A stretch of DNA of 64,000 bases from Streptomyces sp. Je 1-79 (GCF_025195125.1 NZ_JAMGSL010000003.1:504362-568361); one strand, 5' to 3'; positions 10,542 to 24,597 are shown, numbered from the stretch's first letter. Notes: generated by a model not told the origin, from the letters alone. A program made the numbers and translations.

Positions 10542-12242
10542 ATGGCCAGAAAGACCGTGGCCGCTGCACTCGCCCTCGTGGCGGGAGCCGCTGTGGCCGT
10601 CACGGCGCCGACCCCCGCGCAGGCCGCCCCGCCCGGTGAGAAGGACGTCACCGCGGTGATGTTCGAGTGGAAGTTCGCCTCCGTGGCGAAGGCCTGCACC
10701 GAGCAGCTCGGCCCCGCCGGTTACGGCTACGTCCAGGTCTCGCCGCCCCAGGAGCGGATCCAGGGCTCCACCTGGTGGACCGCGTACCAGCCGGTCAGCT
10801 ACAAGATCGCCGGACCTCTCGGCGACCGCACCGCATTCAAGTTCATGGTCGACACCTGTCACGCGGCGGGCGTGAAGGTCGTCGCCGACTCCGTCATCAA
10901 CCACATGGCGAACGCGTCGGGTACGGGAACGGGCGGGACCTCGTTCTCCAAGTACGACTACCCCGGCCTGTACTCCGGCGGCGACATGGACGACTGCCGG
11001 GCCACCATCTCGAACTACCAGGACCGGGCCAACGTCCAGAACTGCGAGCTCGTCGGCCTGCCGGACCTCGACACCGGCGAGGACTGGGTGCGCGGCCGGA
11101 TCGCCGCCTACCTGAACGACCTGCTCTCCCTCGGTGTGGACGGCTTCCGCGTGGACGCGGCCAAGCACATGCCGGCCGCGGACCTCGCGAACATCAGGTC
11201 GCGGCTGAGCAACCCGGGCGTCTACTGGAAGCAGGAGGCGATATACGGGGCCGGTGAGGCGGTCTCCCCGAGCGAGTACCTGGGCAACGGAGACGTGCAG
11301 GAGTTCCGCTACGCACGGGACCTCAAGCGGATCTTCGGCTCGGAGAAGCTCGCGTACCTGAGCAACTTCGGGGAGTCGTGGGGCTACATGGCCTCCGGCA
11401 AGTCCGGTGTCTTCGTCGACAACCACGACACGGAGCGCGGCGGCGACACCCTCAACTACAAGAACGGCTCCGCCTACACCCTGGCGAGCGTCTTCATGCT
11501 CGCCTGGCCGTACGGCTCTCCGGACGTCCACTCCGGCTACGAGTGGTCCGACAAGGACGCCGGCGCACCCAACGGCGGCCAGGTCAACGCCTGTTACAGC
11601 GACGGCTGGAAGTGCCAGCACGCCTGGCGCGAGATCGCCTCGATGGTCGGCTTCCGCAACGCCGCGCGCGGCACCGCGGTCGGCAACTGGTGGGACAACG
11701 GCAACAACGCGATCGCTTTCGGCCGGGGAGGCAAGGCGTACGTCGCCCTCAACCACGAGGGCTCGTCGCTGACCCGCACCTTCCAGACGGGGCTGCCGGC
11801 CGGAACCTACTGCGACGTGCAGTCGAACACGGGCGTGACGGTGAACGCGGCCGGCCAGTTCACGGCGACGCTGGGTGCCCACACGGCCCTGGCCCTGCAC
11901 GTCAACGCCAAGAGCTGCGGCGGCGGTACGACGACCCCGCCGCCGGCCGCCACGGGCGCCTCCTTCAACGTCGGCGCCACGACGGTCTCCGGCCAGAACA
12001 TCTACGTGACCGGCAACCGCGCGGAGCTGGGCAACTGGTCCCCGTCCGCGGCCCTGAAGCTGGACCCGGCCTCGTACCCGGTCTGGAAGCTCGACGTCTC
12101 CCTCCCGGCGGGCACCGGCTTCGAGTACAAGTACCTCCGCAAGGACGCGGCCGGCAACGTGACCTGGGAGTCCGGCGCGAACCGCGTCGCGACGGTCCCC
12201 GCCTCCGGCCGGACCGTCCTGAACGACACCTTCCGCAACTGA
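10542..12242 (+). CDS. Secreted alpha-amylase, GH13 with C-terminal CBM20
   Basis: A 566-residue secreted enzyme. The signal peptide (basic MARK, hydrophobic core) ends about residue 28 at AQA. The GH13 domain shows DSVINH (116-121), GFRVDAAKH with nucleophile D205, acid/base E232 and FVDNHD with D296. The chloride-dependent animal-like type is suggested by the short [10 protein letters not shown] region. After a Thr/Pro linker near 462-470, residues 474-566 are a CBM20 starch-binding domain ([16 protein letters not shown]). It cleaves alpha-1,4 bonds in starch outside the cell to feed MalEFG. Its own promoter with LacI-type repeats lies upstream, and a strong hairpin follows the stop. Confidence 0.93.
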   Translation: MARKTVAAALALVAGAAVAVTAPTPAQAAPPGEKDVTAVMFEWKFASVAKACTEQLGPAGYGYVQVSPPQERIQGSTWWTAYQPVSYKIAGPLGDRTAFKFMVDTCHAAGVKVVADSVINHMANASGTGTGGTSFSKYDYPGLYSGGDMDDCRATISNYQDRANVQNCELVGLPDLDTGEDWVRGRIAAYLNDLLSLGVDGFRVDAAKHMPAADLANIRSRLSNPGVYWKQEAIYGAGEAVSPSEYLGNGDVQEFRYARDLKRIFGSEKLAYLSNFGESWGYMASGKSGVFVDNHDTERGGDTLNYKNGSAYTLASVFMLAWPYGSPDVHSGYEWSDKDAGAPNGGQVNACYSDGWKCQHAWREIASMVGFRNAARGTAVGNWWDNGNNAIAFGRGGKAYVALNHEGSSLTRTFQTGLPAGTYCDVQSNTGVTVNAAGQFTATLGAHTALALHVNAKSCGGGTTTPPPAATGASFNVGATTVSGQNIYVTGNRAELGNWSPSAALKLDPASYPVWKLDVSLPAGTGFEYKYLRKDAAGNVTWESGANRVATVPASGRTVLNDTFRN

Positions 12243-12257
12243 CCACACCTCCCACCA

Positions 12258-12280
12258 GGGCCGCCCCGCCGGGGCGGCCC
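12258..12280 (+). terminator. Hairpin between amylase and amylopullulanase genes
   Basis: GGGCCGCCCC (12258-12267), a 3-nt loop, GGGGCGGCCC (12271-12280): a perfect 10-bp GC stem 16 bp after the amylase stop. It probably ends or attenuates amylase transcription before the pullulanase gene. Confidence 0.65.
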
Positions 12281-12309
12281 CCCTTCCCGTACCTCCAGGG
12301 AGAACCCCC

Positions 12310-17653
<5,344 letters not shown>

Positions 17654-17667
<14 letters not shown>

Positions 17668-18172
17668 GCGCCTTCTCCAGCAGCGTGACCCCGTAACGCG
17701 TGCCGTCGGCGGCGAGCTTCCCGAGCTCCTCGCCGACGACCGTGTAGCCCGCGGCTTCGTAGTACGTACGGAGCCGCGGGTTGCCCGTCACACAGTCCAG
17801 CCGGGCCACCCCCCGCCCGCCGGCCGCGATCCGCTCCTCGGCATGCGCGAGGAGGGCGCGGCCGGCGCCGGCGGGGGCGCTCTCCCGGTCGGTCATCAAC
17901 CGGTGGACGTACCCCGCGACCGGCGGCTGCGGGCCCCACGCCTGCTCGTCCTCCCACCACAGCTCGTACGCCCCGACCGCCCGGCCGGCGGCCGACGCCA
18001 GCCACACCTCACCGGCCGCGATCCGCTCGCGGAAGTGCGCCGCACTCCTGCCGCCCGGCTTCCACTGGTCGATCCCGTTGCGCACCATCCAGCGCGCGGC
18101 CCCGTCGAACAACCCCACCAGCAGCTCCAGATCGCGCTCGTCCGCCTGCTGGAAGGTCACTTGTGCGTTCAT
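17654..18172 (-). CDS. GNAT family N-acetyltransferase
   Basis: A 172-residue acetyltransferase. The ATG at 18172 (MNAQVTFQQADERDL) opens the typical beta1-alpha1 segment. The acetyl-CoA binding region is GAGRALLAHAEERI, followed by ARLDCVTGNPRLRTYYEAAGYTVVGEE, the conserved beta5/YYE-GF-type end of GNAT domains. The substrate is unknown; many such single-domain Streptomyces proteins act on small amines or protein N-termini. Its 3' end overlaps the convergent pullulanase gene by 14 bp, and it is divergent from the isomerase gene 51 bp away. The start lacks a strong ribosome-binding site. Confidence 0.85.
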
Positions 18173-18223
18173 GGCGATCACCGTAAGGGTGGGGCCAGAC
18201 ATCCGTTCGACCGGGAGCGACTC

Positions 18224-18556
18224 ATGCCGCAGATCACCGTGGACCACTCCGCGCCGCTCGACCGGCGCGGCTTCGCGCTCGCCCTGCACCCGCTCGTCGT
18301 GGAGACCGTCGACACCCGGATCGAGGCCTGCAAGACCCGCTTCCGCGAGGTCGGGGAGGCCGTCGTCGGGGACGGTGCGACCGACGACGGCCTCGTCCAT
18401 GTCGAGATCGCGCTGCTGCCCGGCCGCACCGACGAGACGAAGGCCCGCCTCGCGGAGGCCGTGCTCGCGCTGCTGCCCGCGTACCTCAAGGAGACGGACG
18501 GCGTCCGGCTCTCCGCCGAGATCCGCGACCTCGAACCCTCCTACCGGAAGGCCTGA
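18224..18556 (+). CDS. 5-carboxymethyl-2-hydroxymuconate isomerase-like protein
   Basis: A 110-residue protein of the tautomerase superfamily (CHMI/HpaF group). The start MPQITVDHS supplies the N-terminal Pro2 that is the general base in this superfamily once Met is removed. A GGGAG site precedes the ATG at 18224. The family trimerises and isomerises unsaturated keto-acids in homoprotocatechuate breakdown, but no other gene of that pathway is nearby, so the true substrate is open. Its stop overlaps the convergent TetR gene by 16 bp. Confidence 0.8.
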   Translation: MPQITVDHSAPLDRRGFALALHPLVVETVDTRIEACKTRFREVGEAVVGDGATDDGLVHVEIALLPGRTDETKARLAEAVLALLPAYLKETDGVRLSAEIRDLEPSYRKA

Positions 18557-19263
18557 CCGCCCTGCGCCGGCACCCGCGGCGCCAGCGCCACGAGCCGTCC
18601 GACCAGTTCGCCGAACGGCCCGTCGGCCGGCTCGTCGGCGAGGATGCGGATCAGGATGCCCGCCATCTCCGTGTCGTACGCCGCGCTCACCGCCGCGAGC
18701 GCCGCGAAGTCGTGCACCAGCTGAAGCTCCAGCTCCGCACGCGGCACCCGGCGCCCGTCCAGCCAGATCAGCGCCGTCGACTCGGCCAGGGACACCCAGG
18801 AACGGACGACCAGTTCGAGCCGGGCCGAGGGCTCCCCGACCTCCAGATGGGCCAGGATCTGCTCGTAGGCGGCCTGCCGCACCTCGTCGATCATCGCGTT
18901 CGTGGTCGAGGAGCCCACCGCGGGCCCGCCGCGCATCAGCGCCGCGAAACCCGGGCCGTGATCGTCGACGAAGTCGAAGAACCTGCCCATCACCCGCAGC
19001 AGCCGCGCGCCCAGCGGGCCCTGCGGCGGCTCCAGGAACCGGGCCGCCAGCTCGTCCGCCGCCCGCCGCAGGGCCGCCTCGTACAGGCTCTGCTTGCCGG
19101 GGAAGTAGTGGTAGACCAGCGGCCGCGAGATCCCCGCGGCCGCGGCGATCTCGTCGATGGACACCTCGTCGGGAGAGCGGTGGCTGAACAGCTCCAGGGC
19201 CACCCCGATCAGCTGCTGCTTGCGCTCCTCGACGCCCATCCTGCGGCGTACCCCGGTCGTCAT
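18541..19263 (-). CDS. TetR family transcriptional regulator
   Basis: A 240-residue regulator. The N-terminal helix-turn-helix (about 15-60) reads IDEIAAAAGISRPLVYHYFPGKQSLYEAALRR, the standard TetR DNA-binding segment. The remainder is an all-alpha ligand-binding domain. A 16-bp palindrome TAACGG-N4-CCGTTA lies between it and the divergent small membrane gene, and a related 12-bp palindrome lies upstream of the nearby hydrolase-reductase operon, so both are candidate targets. The mRNA may be leaderless: TAGGCT sits 6 nt before its ATG. Ligand unknown. Confidence 0.88.
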   Translation of the reverse strand: MTTGVRRRMGVEERKQQLIGVALELFSHRSPDEVSIDEIAAAAGISRPLVYHYFPGKQSLYEAALRRAADELAARFLEPPQGPLGARLLRVMGRFFDFVDDHGPGFAALMRGGPAVGSSTTNAMIDEVRQAAYEQILAHLEVGEPSARLELVVRSWVSLAESTALIWLDGRRVPRAELELQLVHDFAALAAVSAAYDTEMAGILIRILADEPADGPFGELVGRLVALAPRVPAQGGQAFR

Positions 19264-19269
19264 GCGAAC

Positions 19270-19293
19270 AGCCTAACGGGCGTCCGTTACGCT
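19270..19293. promoter_or_regulatory. Divergent promoter with TetR operator palindrome
   Basis: TAACGG-GCGT-CCGTTA (19274-19289) is a 16-bp inverted repeat. Its left end overlaps TAGGCT read on the minus strand (19270-19275), which is 6 nt from the TetR ATG. Its right end overlaps TACGCT on the plus strand (19288-19293), 8 nt from the ATG at 19302. One bound repressor would cover both -10 elements. The -35 regions are weak. Confidence 0.6.
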
Positions 19294-19301
19294 CCCACGA
19301 C

Positions 19302-19568
19302 ATGAGCACCAACGGTTTGAGCCCGAAGCAGGCCCGCCAACTGCGCATAGCCGCCGCGTCCGTCCTGCTGGTCGCCATGGCGGCGGTCCTGGTGATCCGC
19401 CTGGCCAGCCGCACGTCCGTCCTGGTCGTCGGCGTCTACGGGCTCGCCATGATCCTCTGCGGCGTCGTGATCGAGCTCTCCCGAAACGGCCGTACCCGTC
19501 TGGGCACCTGGCTCCTGGTGGGCGGCCTCGCCGCCGCGCTCGCCTTCGACTGGCTGATCCTGCCCTGA
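19302..19568 (+). CDS. Small integral membrane protein
   Basis: An 88-residue hydrophobic protein with about three transmembrane helices (near 15-35, 38-58 and 66-86) and a short charged N-terminus (SPKQARQLR). I do not recognise a family beyond conserved Streptomyces membrane proteins. It is divergent from the TetR gene with a shared operator between them, so it is likely controlled by that repressor. The ATG is only 8 nt from a TACGCT -10-like element, so its transcript would have almost no leader. Confidence 0.75.
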   Translation: MSTNGLSPKQARQLRIAAASVLLVAMAAVLVIRLASRTSVLVVGVYGLAMILCGVVIELSRNGRTRLGTWLLVGGLAAALAFDWLILP

Positions 19569-19591
19569 GGCAGGATCCGGCCCCCTCTTCC

Positions 19592-19630
19592 AGAGGTCGA
19601 GAACCAGCTTTCTAGAGGTCGAGAACCAGC
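19592..19630. repeat. 22-bp tandem duplication across the reductase stop codon
   Basis: The 17-bp unit AGAGGTCGAGAACCAGC occurs at 19592-19608 and 19614-19630, period 22. The right copy encodes the last residues of the ferredoxin reductase and its TAG stop; the left copy lies just beyond the stop. Confidence 0.85.
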
Positions 19631-20664
19631 CGTTCTCCGGCACCGCGCGAGACACAGATCAGGATCGAGTCACCGCGTTCGGCGTCCGTGAGGAGCTCGT
19701 CCCGGTGATCGACCTCCCCCTCCAGGACCCGCAGCCGGCAGGTCCCGCAGAAGCCCTGCTCGCAGGAGTACGCGACCCCGGGCACCTCGGTGCGGAGCGC
19801 GGCGAGCACCGTCTGGTCCGCTGCCACGGTCAACGTCCGTCCGCTGCGGCGCAGTTCGACCTCGAAGGCGCCGCCGCCGGCCGTCGCGGCGGGGGCGAAC
19901 CGCTCCAGACGCGGGGTCCGGCCCGCCGGCATCGCGGCGGCCACCGCGTCCATCAGCCCCTCCGGCCCGCAGCAGTACACCGCCGTCTCCTCGAGAACCT
20001 CGGCGAGGAGACCCAGGTCGGGGCGGCCCGACTCGTCCTCCGCGACGACCGTCACCCGGGAGCCGCCGAGCTTCTCGATCTCGTCCAGATACGGCAGGGT
20101 GGCGCGGCTGCGCCCGCAGTACAGCAGCCGCCAGTCGGCCCCCGCCGCCTCCGCCGCGCGCAGCATCGGCAGTACGGGGGTGATGCCGATGCCTCCCGCC
20201 ACGAAGACGTACGCGGGCGCGTCGACGAGCGGGAAGCGGTTGCGCGGGCCGCGGATCTCGATCTCCGTTCCCTCGTGGAGCCGTTCGTGCACCTCGCGCG
20301 AGCCGCCGCGGCCGTCCTCGACGAGACGGGTCGCCACCGTGTACGCGTCGGTGTCGGCCGGGTCCCCGCACAGCGAGTACTGCCGTACGAGTCCCGACGG
20401 CAGTACCAGGTCGACGTGGGCACCCGGCTGCCAGGCGGGCAGGCCGGTGCCTTCGAGCCGGAGCCTGACCACGCCCTCGGCGGGCTCGGTGCGCTCGGTG
20501 ACCACGACCCTCCGGGTCACGGTCGCGAGCCGGCCCCGGCCCGAGACCGGCTTGTCGAGGGCGGGCATGGGCCACAGCGGGGCGGCGTTGATCCGGCGGC
20601 GCATGGCCCGCTTGGCGAGGACCGCGGCCCCGGCGATCAGGACGACGGTACGCAGTCGGGGCAT
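19612..20664 (-). CDS. Flavin/2Fe-2S ferredoxin-type reductase
   Basis: A 350-residue electron-transfer protein. An N-terminal hydrophobic stretch (VVLIAGAAVLA, 7-18) may anchor it. Then come a FAD/FMN-binding barrel with RQYSLCG, an NAD-binding domain with FVAGGIGITPVLPML, and a C-terminal plant-type [2Fe-2S] ferredoxin domain with the Cys cluster CEQGFCGTC plus a distal ICVSRG cysteine. This is the layout of phthalate dioxygenase reductase-like oxygenase reductases. It starts 2 bp after the stop of the ferritin-like hydrolase gene, so the two almost surely act together, the reductase delivering NAD(P)H electrons to that protein. Confidence 0.88.
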   Translation of the reverse strand: MPRLRTVVLIAGAAVLAKRAMRRRINAAPLWPMPALDKPVSGRGRLATVTRRVVVTERTEPAEGVVRLRLEGTGLPAWQPGAHVDLVLPSGLVRQYSLCGDPADTDAYTVATRLVEDGRGGSREVHERLHEGTEIEIRGPRNRFPLVDAPAYVFVAGGIGITPVLPMLRAAEAAGADWRLLYCGRSRATLPYLDEIEKLGGSRVTVVAEDESGRPDLGLLAEVLEETAVYCCGPEGLMDAVAAAMPAGRTPRLERFAPAATAGGGAFEVELRRSGRTLTVAADQTVLAALRTEVPGVAYSCEQGFCGTCRLRVLEGEVDHRDELLTDAERGDSILICVSRGAGERLVLDL

Positions 20665-20666
20665 GG

Positions 20667-21551
20667 TCAGCGACCTCCGTTGGCGCCGGGGGAGTCGGCC
20701 AGGTACGCGACGGCCTGCGCGGTGTTCCCCTCCTGGGAGGGGTGGTAGGCGCGGCTGAGGTAGCGGGGGATGGCCCGGAGCAGGTCGGGCGTGGACGGCA
20801 GCACACCCTCCCGGCCCTTGCGGACGAGCTGGCCGACCGAGGCCCTGCCGTCGATGAGGGTGGGGTCGTTCTCCATGAAGAAGCGGGTGCCGCGCTGCCA
20901 GAGGAAGACCATCGCGGTGAACGCGGTGGCCCAGGTGCGGGCCCGGCGCCTGTAGCCGCCGTCGAGGTGCATGAACAGCTCGAAGGCGACGGAGCGGTGC
21001 TCGACCTCCTCGGCGCCGTGCCAGCGCAGCAGGTCCAGCATCGTCGGGTCGGCGCCGCGGCGGTCCAGCTCCTCGGCGTTGAGCACCCAGTTGCCGAGGA
21101 AGGCGGTGTAGTGCTCGATGGCGGCGATGAGCGCGACCCGCTCCATCAGCCACCAGCGGCGGGCCCGGCCGGGCGGCAGGGTCCGGTCGCCGAGCAGCTT
21201 CTCGAAGAACCAGTCCACCTGCGCCGTGTACGGCGTGGGGTCCAGGCCGAGCTTCTTGAGGTGCGGGAGCACGTCGTCGTGTGCCTGGGAGTGGACGGCC
21301 TCCTGGCCGATGAAGCCGATGACGTCCCTACGCAGCCGGTCGTCGGTGATGAACGGGAGCACCTGCTTGTAGACGTGCACGAACCAGCGCTCGCCGGCCG
21401 GGAGCAGCAGGTGCAGCACGTTGATGGTGTGGGTGGTGAACGGGTCGCCGGGAACCCAGTGGAGCGGGGTCTCCTCCCAGTCGAAGGAGACCTTGCGGGC
21501 CTTGAGTTCGATGTGCTCCGACGCCACCGGTGCAGGCTGCGTATTAGACAT
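20667..21551 (-). CDS. Predicted metal-dependent hydrolase / ferritin-like protein (COG3687)
   Basis: A 294-residue protein of the COG3687 metal-dependent hydrolase family. Metal-ligand-like motifs of a four-helix ferritin-like fold are visible: QEAVHSQAHDD, AAIEHYTAF and GAEEVEHRS, each with Glu and ExxH elements. Although named hydrolases, such folds with two ExxH motifs often hold a di-iron oxygenase centre, and here the next gene encodes a flavin/ferredoxin reductase, so an oxygenase role is a reasonable inference. The ATG at 21551 is 6 nt after a TACATT element, which predicts a leaderless mRNA. Substrate unknown; possibly an acyl chain or hydrophobic compound. Confidence 0.82.
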   Translation of the reverse strand: MSNTQPAPVASEHIELKARKVSFDWEETPLHWVPGDPFTTHTINVLHLLLPAGERWFVHVYKQVLPFITDDRLRRDVIGFIGQEAVHSQAHDDVLPHLKKLGLDPTPYTAQVDWFFEKLLGDRTLPPGRARRWWLMERVALIAAIEHYTAFLGNWVLNAEELDRRGADPTMLDLLRWHGAEEVEHRSVAFELFMHLDGGYRRRARTWATAFTAMVFLWQRGTRFFMENDPTLIDGRASVGQLVRKGREGVLPSTPDLLRAIPRYLSRAYHPSQEGNTAQAVAYLADSPGANGGR

Positions 21552-21557
21552 GCCGTC

Positions 21558-21628
21558 AATGTACTGAGGGGTAAGCAGTTGGCAACAGAGCCGTGCACGA
21601 GATTTCCCACGGTCACACGGGCGCCCGT
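21558..21628 (-). promoter_or_regulatory. Leaderless promoter and palindrome of hydrolase-reductase operon
   Basis: On the minus strand, TTGCCA (21580-21585), 16-bp spacer, TACATT (21558-21563), then 6 nt to the ATG at 21551, so transcription should begin at or next to the start codon. Further upstream ACGGGCGCCCGT (21617-21628) is a perfect palindrome that differs by one base from the core (ACGGGCGTCCGT) of the TetR-site palindrome at 19274-19289. Confidence 0.55.
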
Positions 21629-21688
21629 ACGCGCGCCTGGGGAGCCCTGTGGCGTGCGCGCCCGTACGCGCCTGCCTAGCCCTGCGGG

Positions 21689-23620
21689 CTACCGCAGCGC
21701 TCCCACCCTCGTGCCGTTCCTCAGCGTGCCGTCGAGGTCCGCCCGCGCGCCCGCCTTCGCCCGTACCGCCAGCAGCGGTCCCTCCGCCTCGCCCTTCACC
21801 CCGCCCGTGGTCCGCAGCGACACGAAGTCCCCGCTGCCCGCCGCCAGGACGTACCACCGGCCGCTCTTCGCCTGCCACAGCACCCCGGCCAGGACCCGGG
21901 GCTCGTGCGCCCCGCACGCCGGGGACTCCTCGGCCCGCGCCACGACGGCCGCGGCCACCCCCGGCGCCGGGACCTGGAACTGGGCGAGCACCCGGCTGCC
22001 CGTGCCACGCCAGGTCTCGGCCCGCGCGCACACCCAGGCCGCACGGCCGCCGTCCTCCGGCAGCCGCTGCTCGGCGAACGCCCAGGCGTTCACCGACCGC
22101 ACCCCGTGCGAGCGGACCGCCGTCAGCCGGCACGCCGCCCGCTCCCACACCGATCGCGCCGCCTTCCCCGTCACGTCCACGGGCGCCGTCGGCGGGCCCG
22201 AGGTCAGCCGGGCGGGCGCCAGTTCGCCCAGGTCGGCCAGGAGCCGCACCCCGGTCGCGTCCCGCACCTGGAGCGTGTTCCACACCGTGCACCCCCGAGC
22301 CTGCGCGGGGCTGAGCATCGCACTTGTCACCCCGTGCGCGTCCCGCTCCAGGCGCCAGGGCTCCTTCGCCGGCGCCAACAGGTCCCGTACGGTCGTCTCC
22401 CGTACCCAAGGGGCCGTCAGATAGCGCACGTTGGCCGTGGTCCGCGAGAGGACGAGAGCCGCCGAGCCGACCGTGTCCGCCCCGTCCGTGCGCGCGAAGT
22501 CCAGCGCCGCCCCGGCCGTCCCCGCCGTCGGCTCCGCGTACCGCACCGCCCGCAGCCCGTCGTGGAACAGCACCACCCGCGACCCGTCCACCTCGCCCGC
22601 GTACAGCAGCTGAGGCGAGCCCATCGGCGGCCCCACCGGCGTCCCCGGCGTCGCCGAGGAACGCACCGAACCGCCGGGCCGGGCCCACACCGCGAGCGCC
22701 CGCCGCAGCAGCGACCGGTCGTCCACCAGGTCGCCCCGGGCCGGCCAGACCGAGAAGTCCGTCCGCGCCGAGCTCTGCCAGAACCCCGCCGGGACGCGTC
22801 TCAGCCTCCCCGGGTCGAGCGCCGCCTCGGCCGCCGGATTGCGCGCGTACGAGGGCGCGGCGGCCCCGCCCCGCCCCCACCCGTCGCCGGGCAGTCCGAG
22901 CAGCGTCCCGCACACCAGCACCGCCGCCGCGGCGGCGAGCGCCGCCCTGCCGTGCTGACGTCGGCGCATCAGATCCGTCGGCCTGGCCTGGAGCGAACAC
23001 GGGTCGAACTCGGGCGAGTCCAGCAGGCCGGCCGCCCCGATGCCCAGCGCCGCCTCCACCTCGTCGGCCTCGGCGAGCGCCGCCCGCGCCTCCGGCTCCG
23101 CCACACCGGCCGCCACGAGCACCCGCAGCACCCCCGGGTCGCCCTGCCGCTCCAGACACCGCAGCACGTACACCGCGCGCGCCGGCCCGGACAGGGCGGA
23201 GAGCTTCTGGTCCAGGGCCAGTTCGTCGGCCCCGCCCGCGCGCGGGAACAGCCGTAGCCCCCACACGTGCGGCAGCAGGGGCGGGAACTGCGCCCGCTGC
23301 GGCAGCGCCCGCCGGCGCAGCGGCAGACCCGCGACCAGCGCCTGCCGCAGCACCTCGCCCCGGACGTACGCGTACCCCGGGTCGACCGCGTCCTCGGATC
23401 TGCGCGGGCCCGGAGCGCGGGCTGCGGAGGTCCGGCGGCCCGGCAGCGACCGCTGGACGAGCGCGTGCGCCGTCAGCACCCGCCGGTTGCGCCCCAGCGA
23501 GGGCGGCAGCACGAGGTACGCGATCCGGACCAGCCGCGGATAGTGCTCGACGAGCGCGGCCTCGGCCTGTTCGACATCGACCGGGCCGAGGGGGGAGGAG
23601 GCGAGTTCCTGGGTGCTCAC
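21689..23620 (-). CDS. Membrane protein with sigma-factor-like N-terminus
   Basis: A 643-residue protein starting at GTG 23620. Residues about 15-45 (AALVEHYPRLVRIAYLVLPP) look like region 2 of an ECF sigma factor. Residues about 135-195 (ALSGPARAVYVLRCLERQGDPGVLRVLVAAGVAEPEARAAL) look like region 4, but both are degenerate. A single hydrophobic segment near 226-243 (LAAAAAVLVCGTLLGL) would place the remaining 400 residues outside the membrane. No enzymatic motif is seen in that outer part. It may be a membrane-tethered relic or regulator; I do not recognise a named family. The gene is flanked by the hydrolase operon promoter and the phosphatase gene on the same strand. Confidence 0.7.
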   Translation of the reverse strand: MSTQELASSPLGPVDVEQAEAALVEHYPRLVRIAYLVLPPSLGRNRRVLTAHALVQRSLPGRRTSAARAPGPRRSEDAVDPGYAYVRGEVLRQALVAGLPLRRRALPQRAQFPPLLPHVWGLRLFPRAGGADELALDQKLSALSGPARAVYVLRCLERQGDPGVLRVLVAAGVAEPEARAALAEADEVEAALGIGAAGLLDSPEFDPCSLQARPTDLMRRRQHGRAALAAAAAVLVCGTLLGLPGDGWGRGGAAAPSYARNPAAEAALDPGRLRRVPAGFWQSSARTDFSVWPARGDLVDDRSLLRRALAVWARPGGSVRSSATPGTPVGPPMGSPQLLYAGEVDGSRVVLFHDGLRAVRYAEPTAGTAGAALDFARTDGADTVGSAALVLSRTTANVRYLTAPWVRETTVRDLLAPAKEPWRLERDAHGVTSAMLSPAQARGCTVWNTLQVRDATGVRLLADLGELAPARLTSGPPTAPVDVTGKAARSVWERAACRLTAVRSHGVRSVNAWAFAEQRLPEDGGRAAWVCARAETWRGTGSRVLAQFQVPAPGVAAAVVARAEESPACGAHEPRVLAGVLWQAKSGRWYVLAAGSGDFVSLRTTGGVKGEAEGPLLAVRAKAGARADLDGTLRNGTRVGALR

Positions 23621-23689
23621 GTTCAGCAGAACGAGCGAATCATCCGATGGTCACCCCGGCGGACGGGCGCCCCGCCCGGCCGTCGCGCC

Positions 23690-24490
23690 TCAGGCCTCGT
23701 ACACCGTCAGCCGCTCGCGGATCACGCCCGTCACCTCGTCGGGGATGCCGAGCCCGTCCCGTACGTACGCCTCCATCGACCCGTGCCGGACCGCCACCTC
23801 GTCCAGCGCCGCCGCCAGATACTCCGGTACGACCCCGATCAGGGCCAGCGCCAGCTCCGGGTCGCCGCCCTGCGCCGTGAACCCCTCGATCATCGGCGCG
23901 AACGCCTGCCGCACCGCCGGGTTGACCGACAGGTACTCCGCGAGGACCGTCTTCTCGTCCGCGCCGAGCAGCGACAGCACGACCGTCGCCGCCCAGCCCG
24001 TACGGTCCTTGCCCGCCGTGCAGTGGAAGAGCAGCGGACCGCCGTGCGGATCGCCCAGCTCGGTGAGGAACGCCCCGTAGGCGAGGCGGGCGGAGTCGCT
24101 CGACACGAAGGCCCGGTACGTCCGGGCGAAGGCCTCCTGCGCCTTCCCGCCGCCGAGCACCTGCTCGGCCAGCGTCGGATCCGTGAGCAGGGTCTTCAGC
24201 CGGGCGGCCGGCGGCAGGCCGCTGACGGCCAGATGGTCGGCGAGCACGTCCGCGAGGAGCAGCCGCCCGCCGGCCGGAACGTGGTCGGGCCGCTCCGCGC
24301 GCTCCAGCGCCGTCCGGAAGTCGACGACGGTGCGGATGCCGAGTCCGGCCACGGCGGGCTCGGCCGGATCGAGCCGGTCGAGCTGCGCGGACCGGAAGAC
24401 CCGTCCCGAGCGGACACTGCGTCCCCGGCCGAGAGGGAGGGTGCCCAGGTCGCGGAGGTTGGCGACGCTGGCTGCGGGGATGGCGGGCAT
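23690..24490 (-). CDS. Tyrosine-protein phosphatase (IphP/Y_phosphatase3 type)
   Basis: A 266-residue phosphatase. The ATG at 24490 has a perfect GGAGGAG site 9 nt upstream; an ATG ten codons earlier lacks one. The CX5R catalytic loop is FHCTAGKDRTGW, and the N-terminal NLRDLGTLPLGRGRSVRSGRVFRSAQL is the typical start of this family. The enzyme removes phosphate from Tyr or Ser/Thr residues, possibly also from phosphoinositide-like lipids, in the cytoplasm. It is divergent from the lipoprotein gene. No kinase is adjacent. Confidence 0.9.
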   Translation of the reverse strand: MPAIPAASVANLRDLGTLPLGRGRSVRSGRVFRSAQLDRLDPAEPAVAGLGIRTVVDFRTALERAERPDHVPAGGRLLLADVLADHLAVSGLPPAARLKTLLTDPTLAEQVLGGGKAQEAFARTYRAFVSSDSARLAYGAFLTELGDPHGGPLLFHCTAGKDRTGWAATVVLSLLGADEKTVLAEYLSVNPAVRQAFAPMIEGFTAQGGDPELALALIGVVPEYLAAALDEVAVRHGSMEAYVRDGLGIPDEVTGVIRERLTVYEA

Positions 24491-24597
24491 GGTGTCGACT
24501 CCTCCGGATCGGTACGTCATCGGGACGTATCAGACCAAACCGTAACCGATCGGATTCGACTCTCGCCTTCACGCGACCGGGCGGGCAGGATGGGCGG

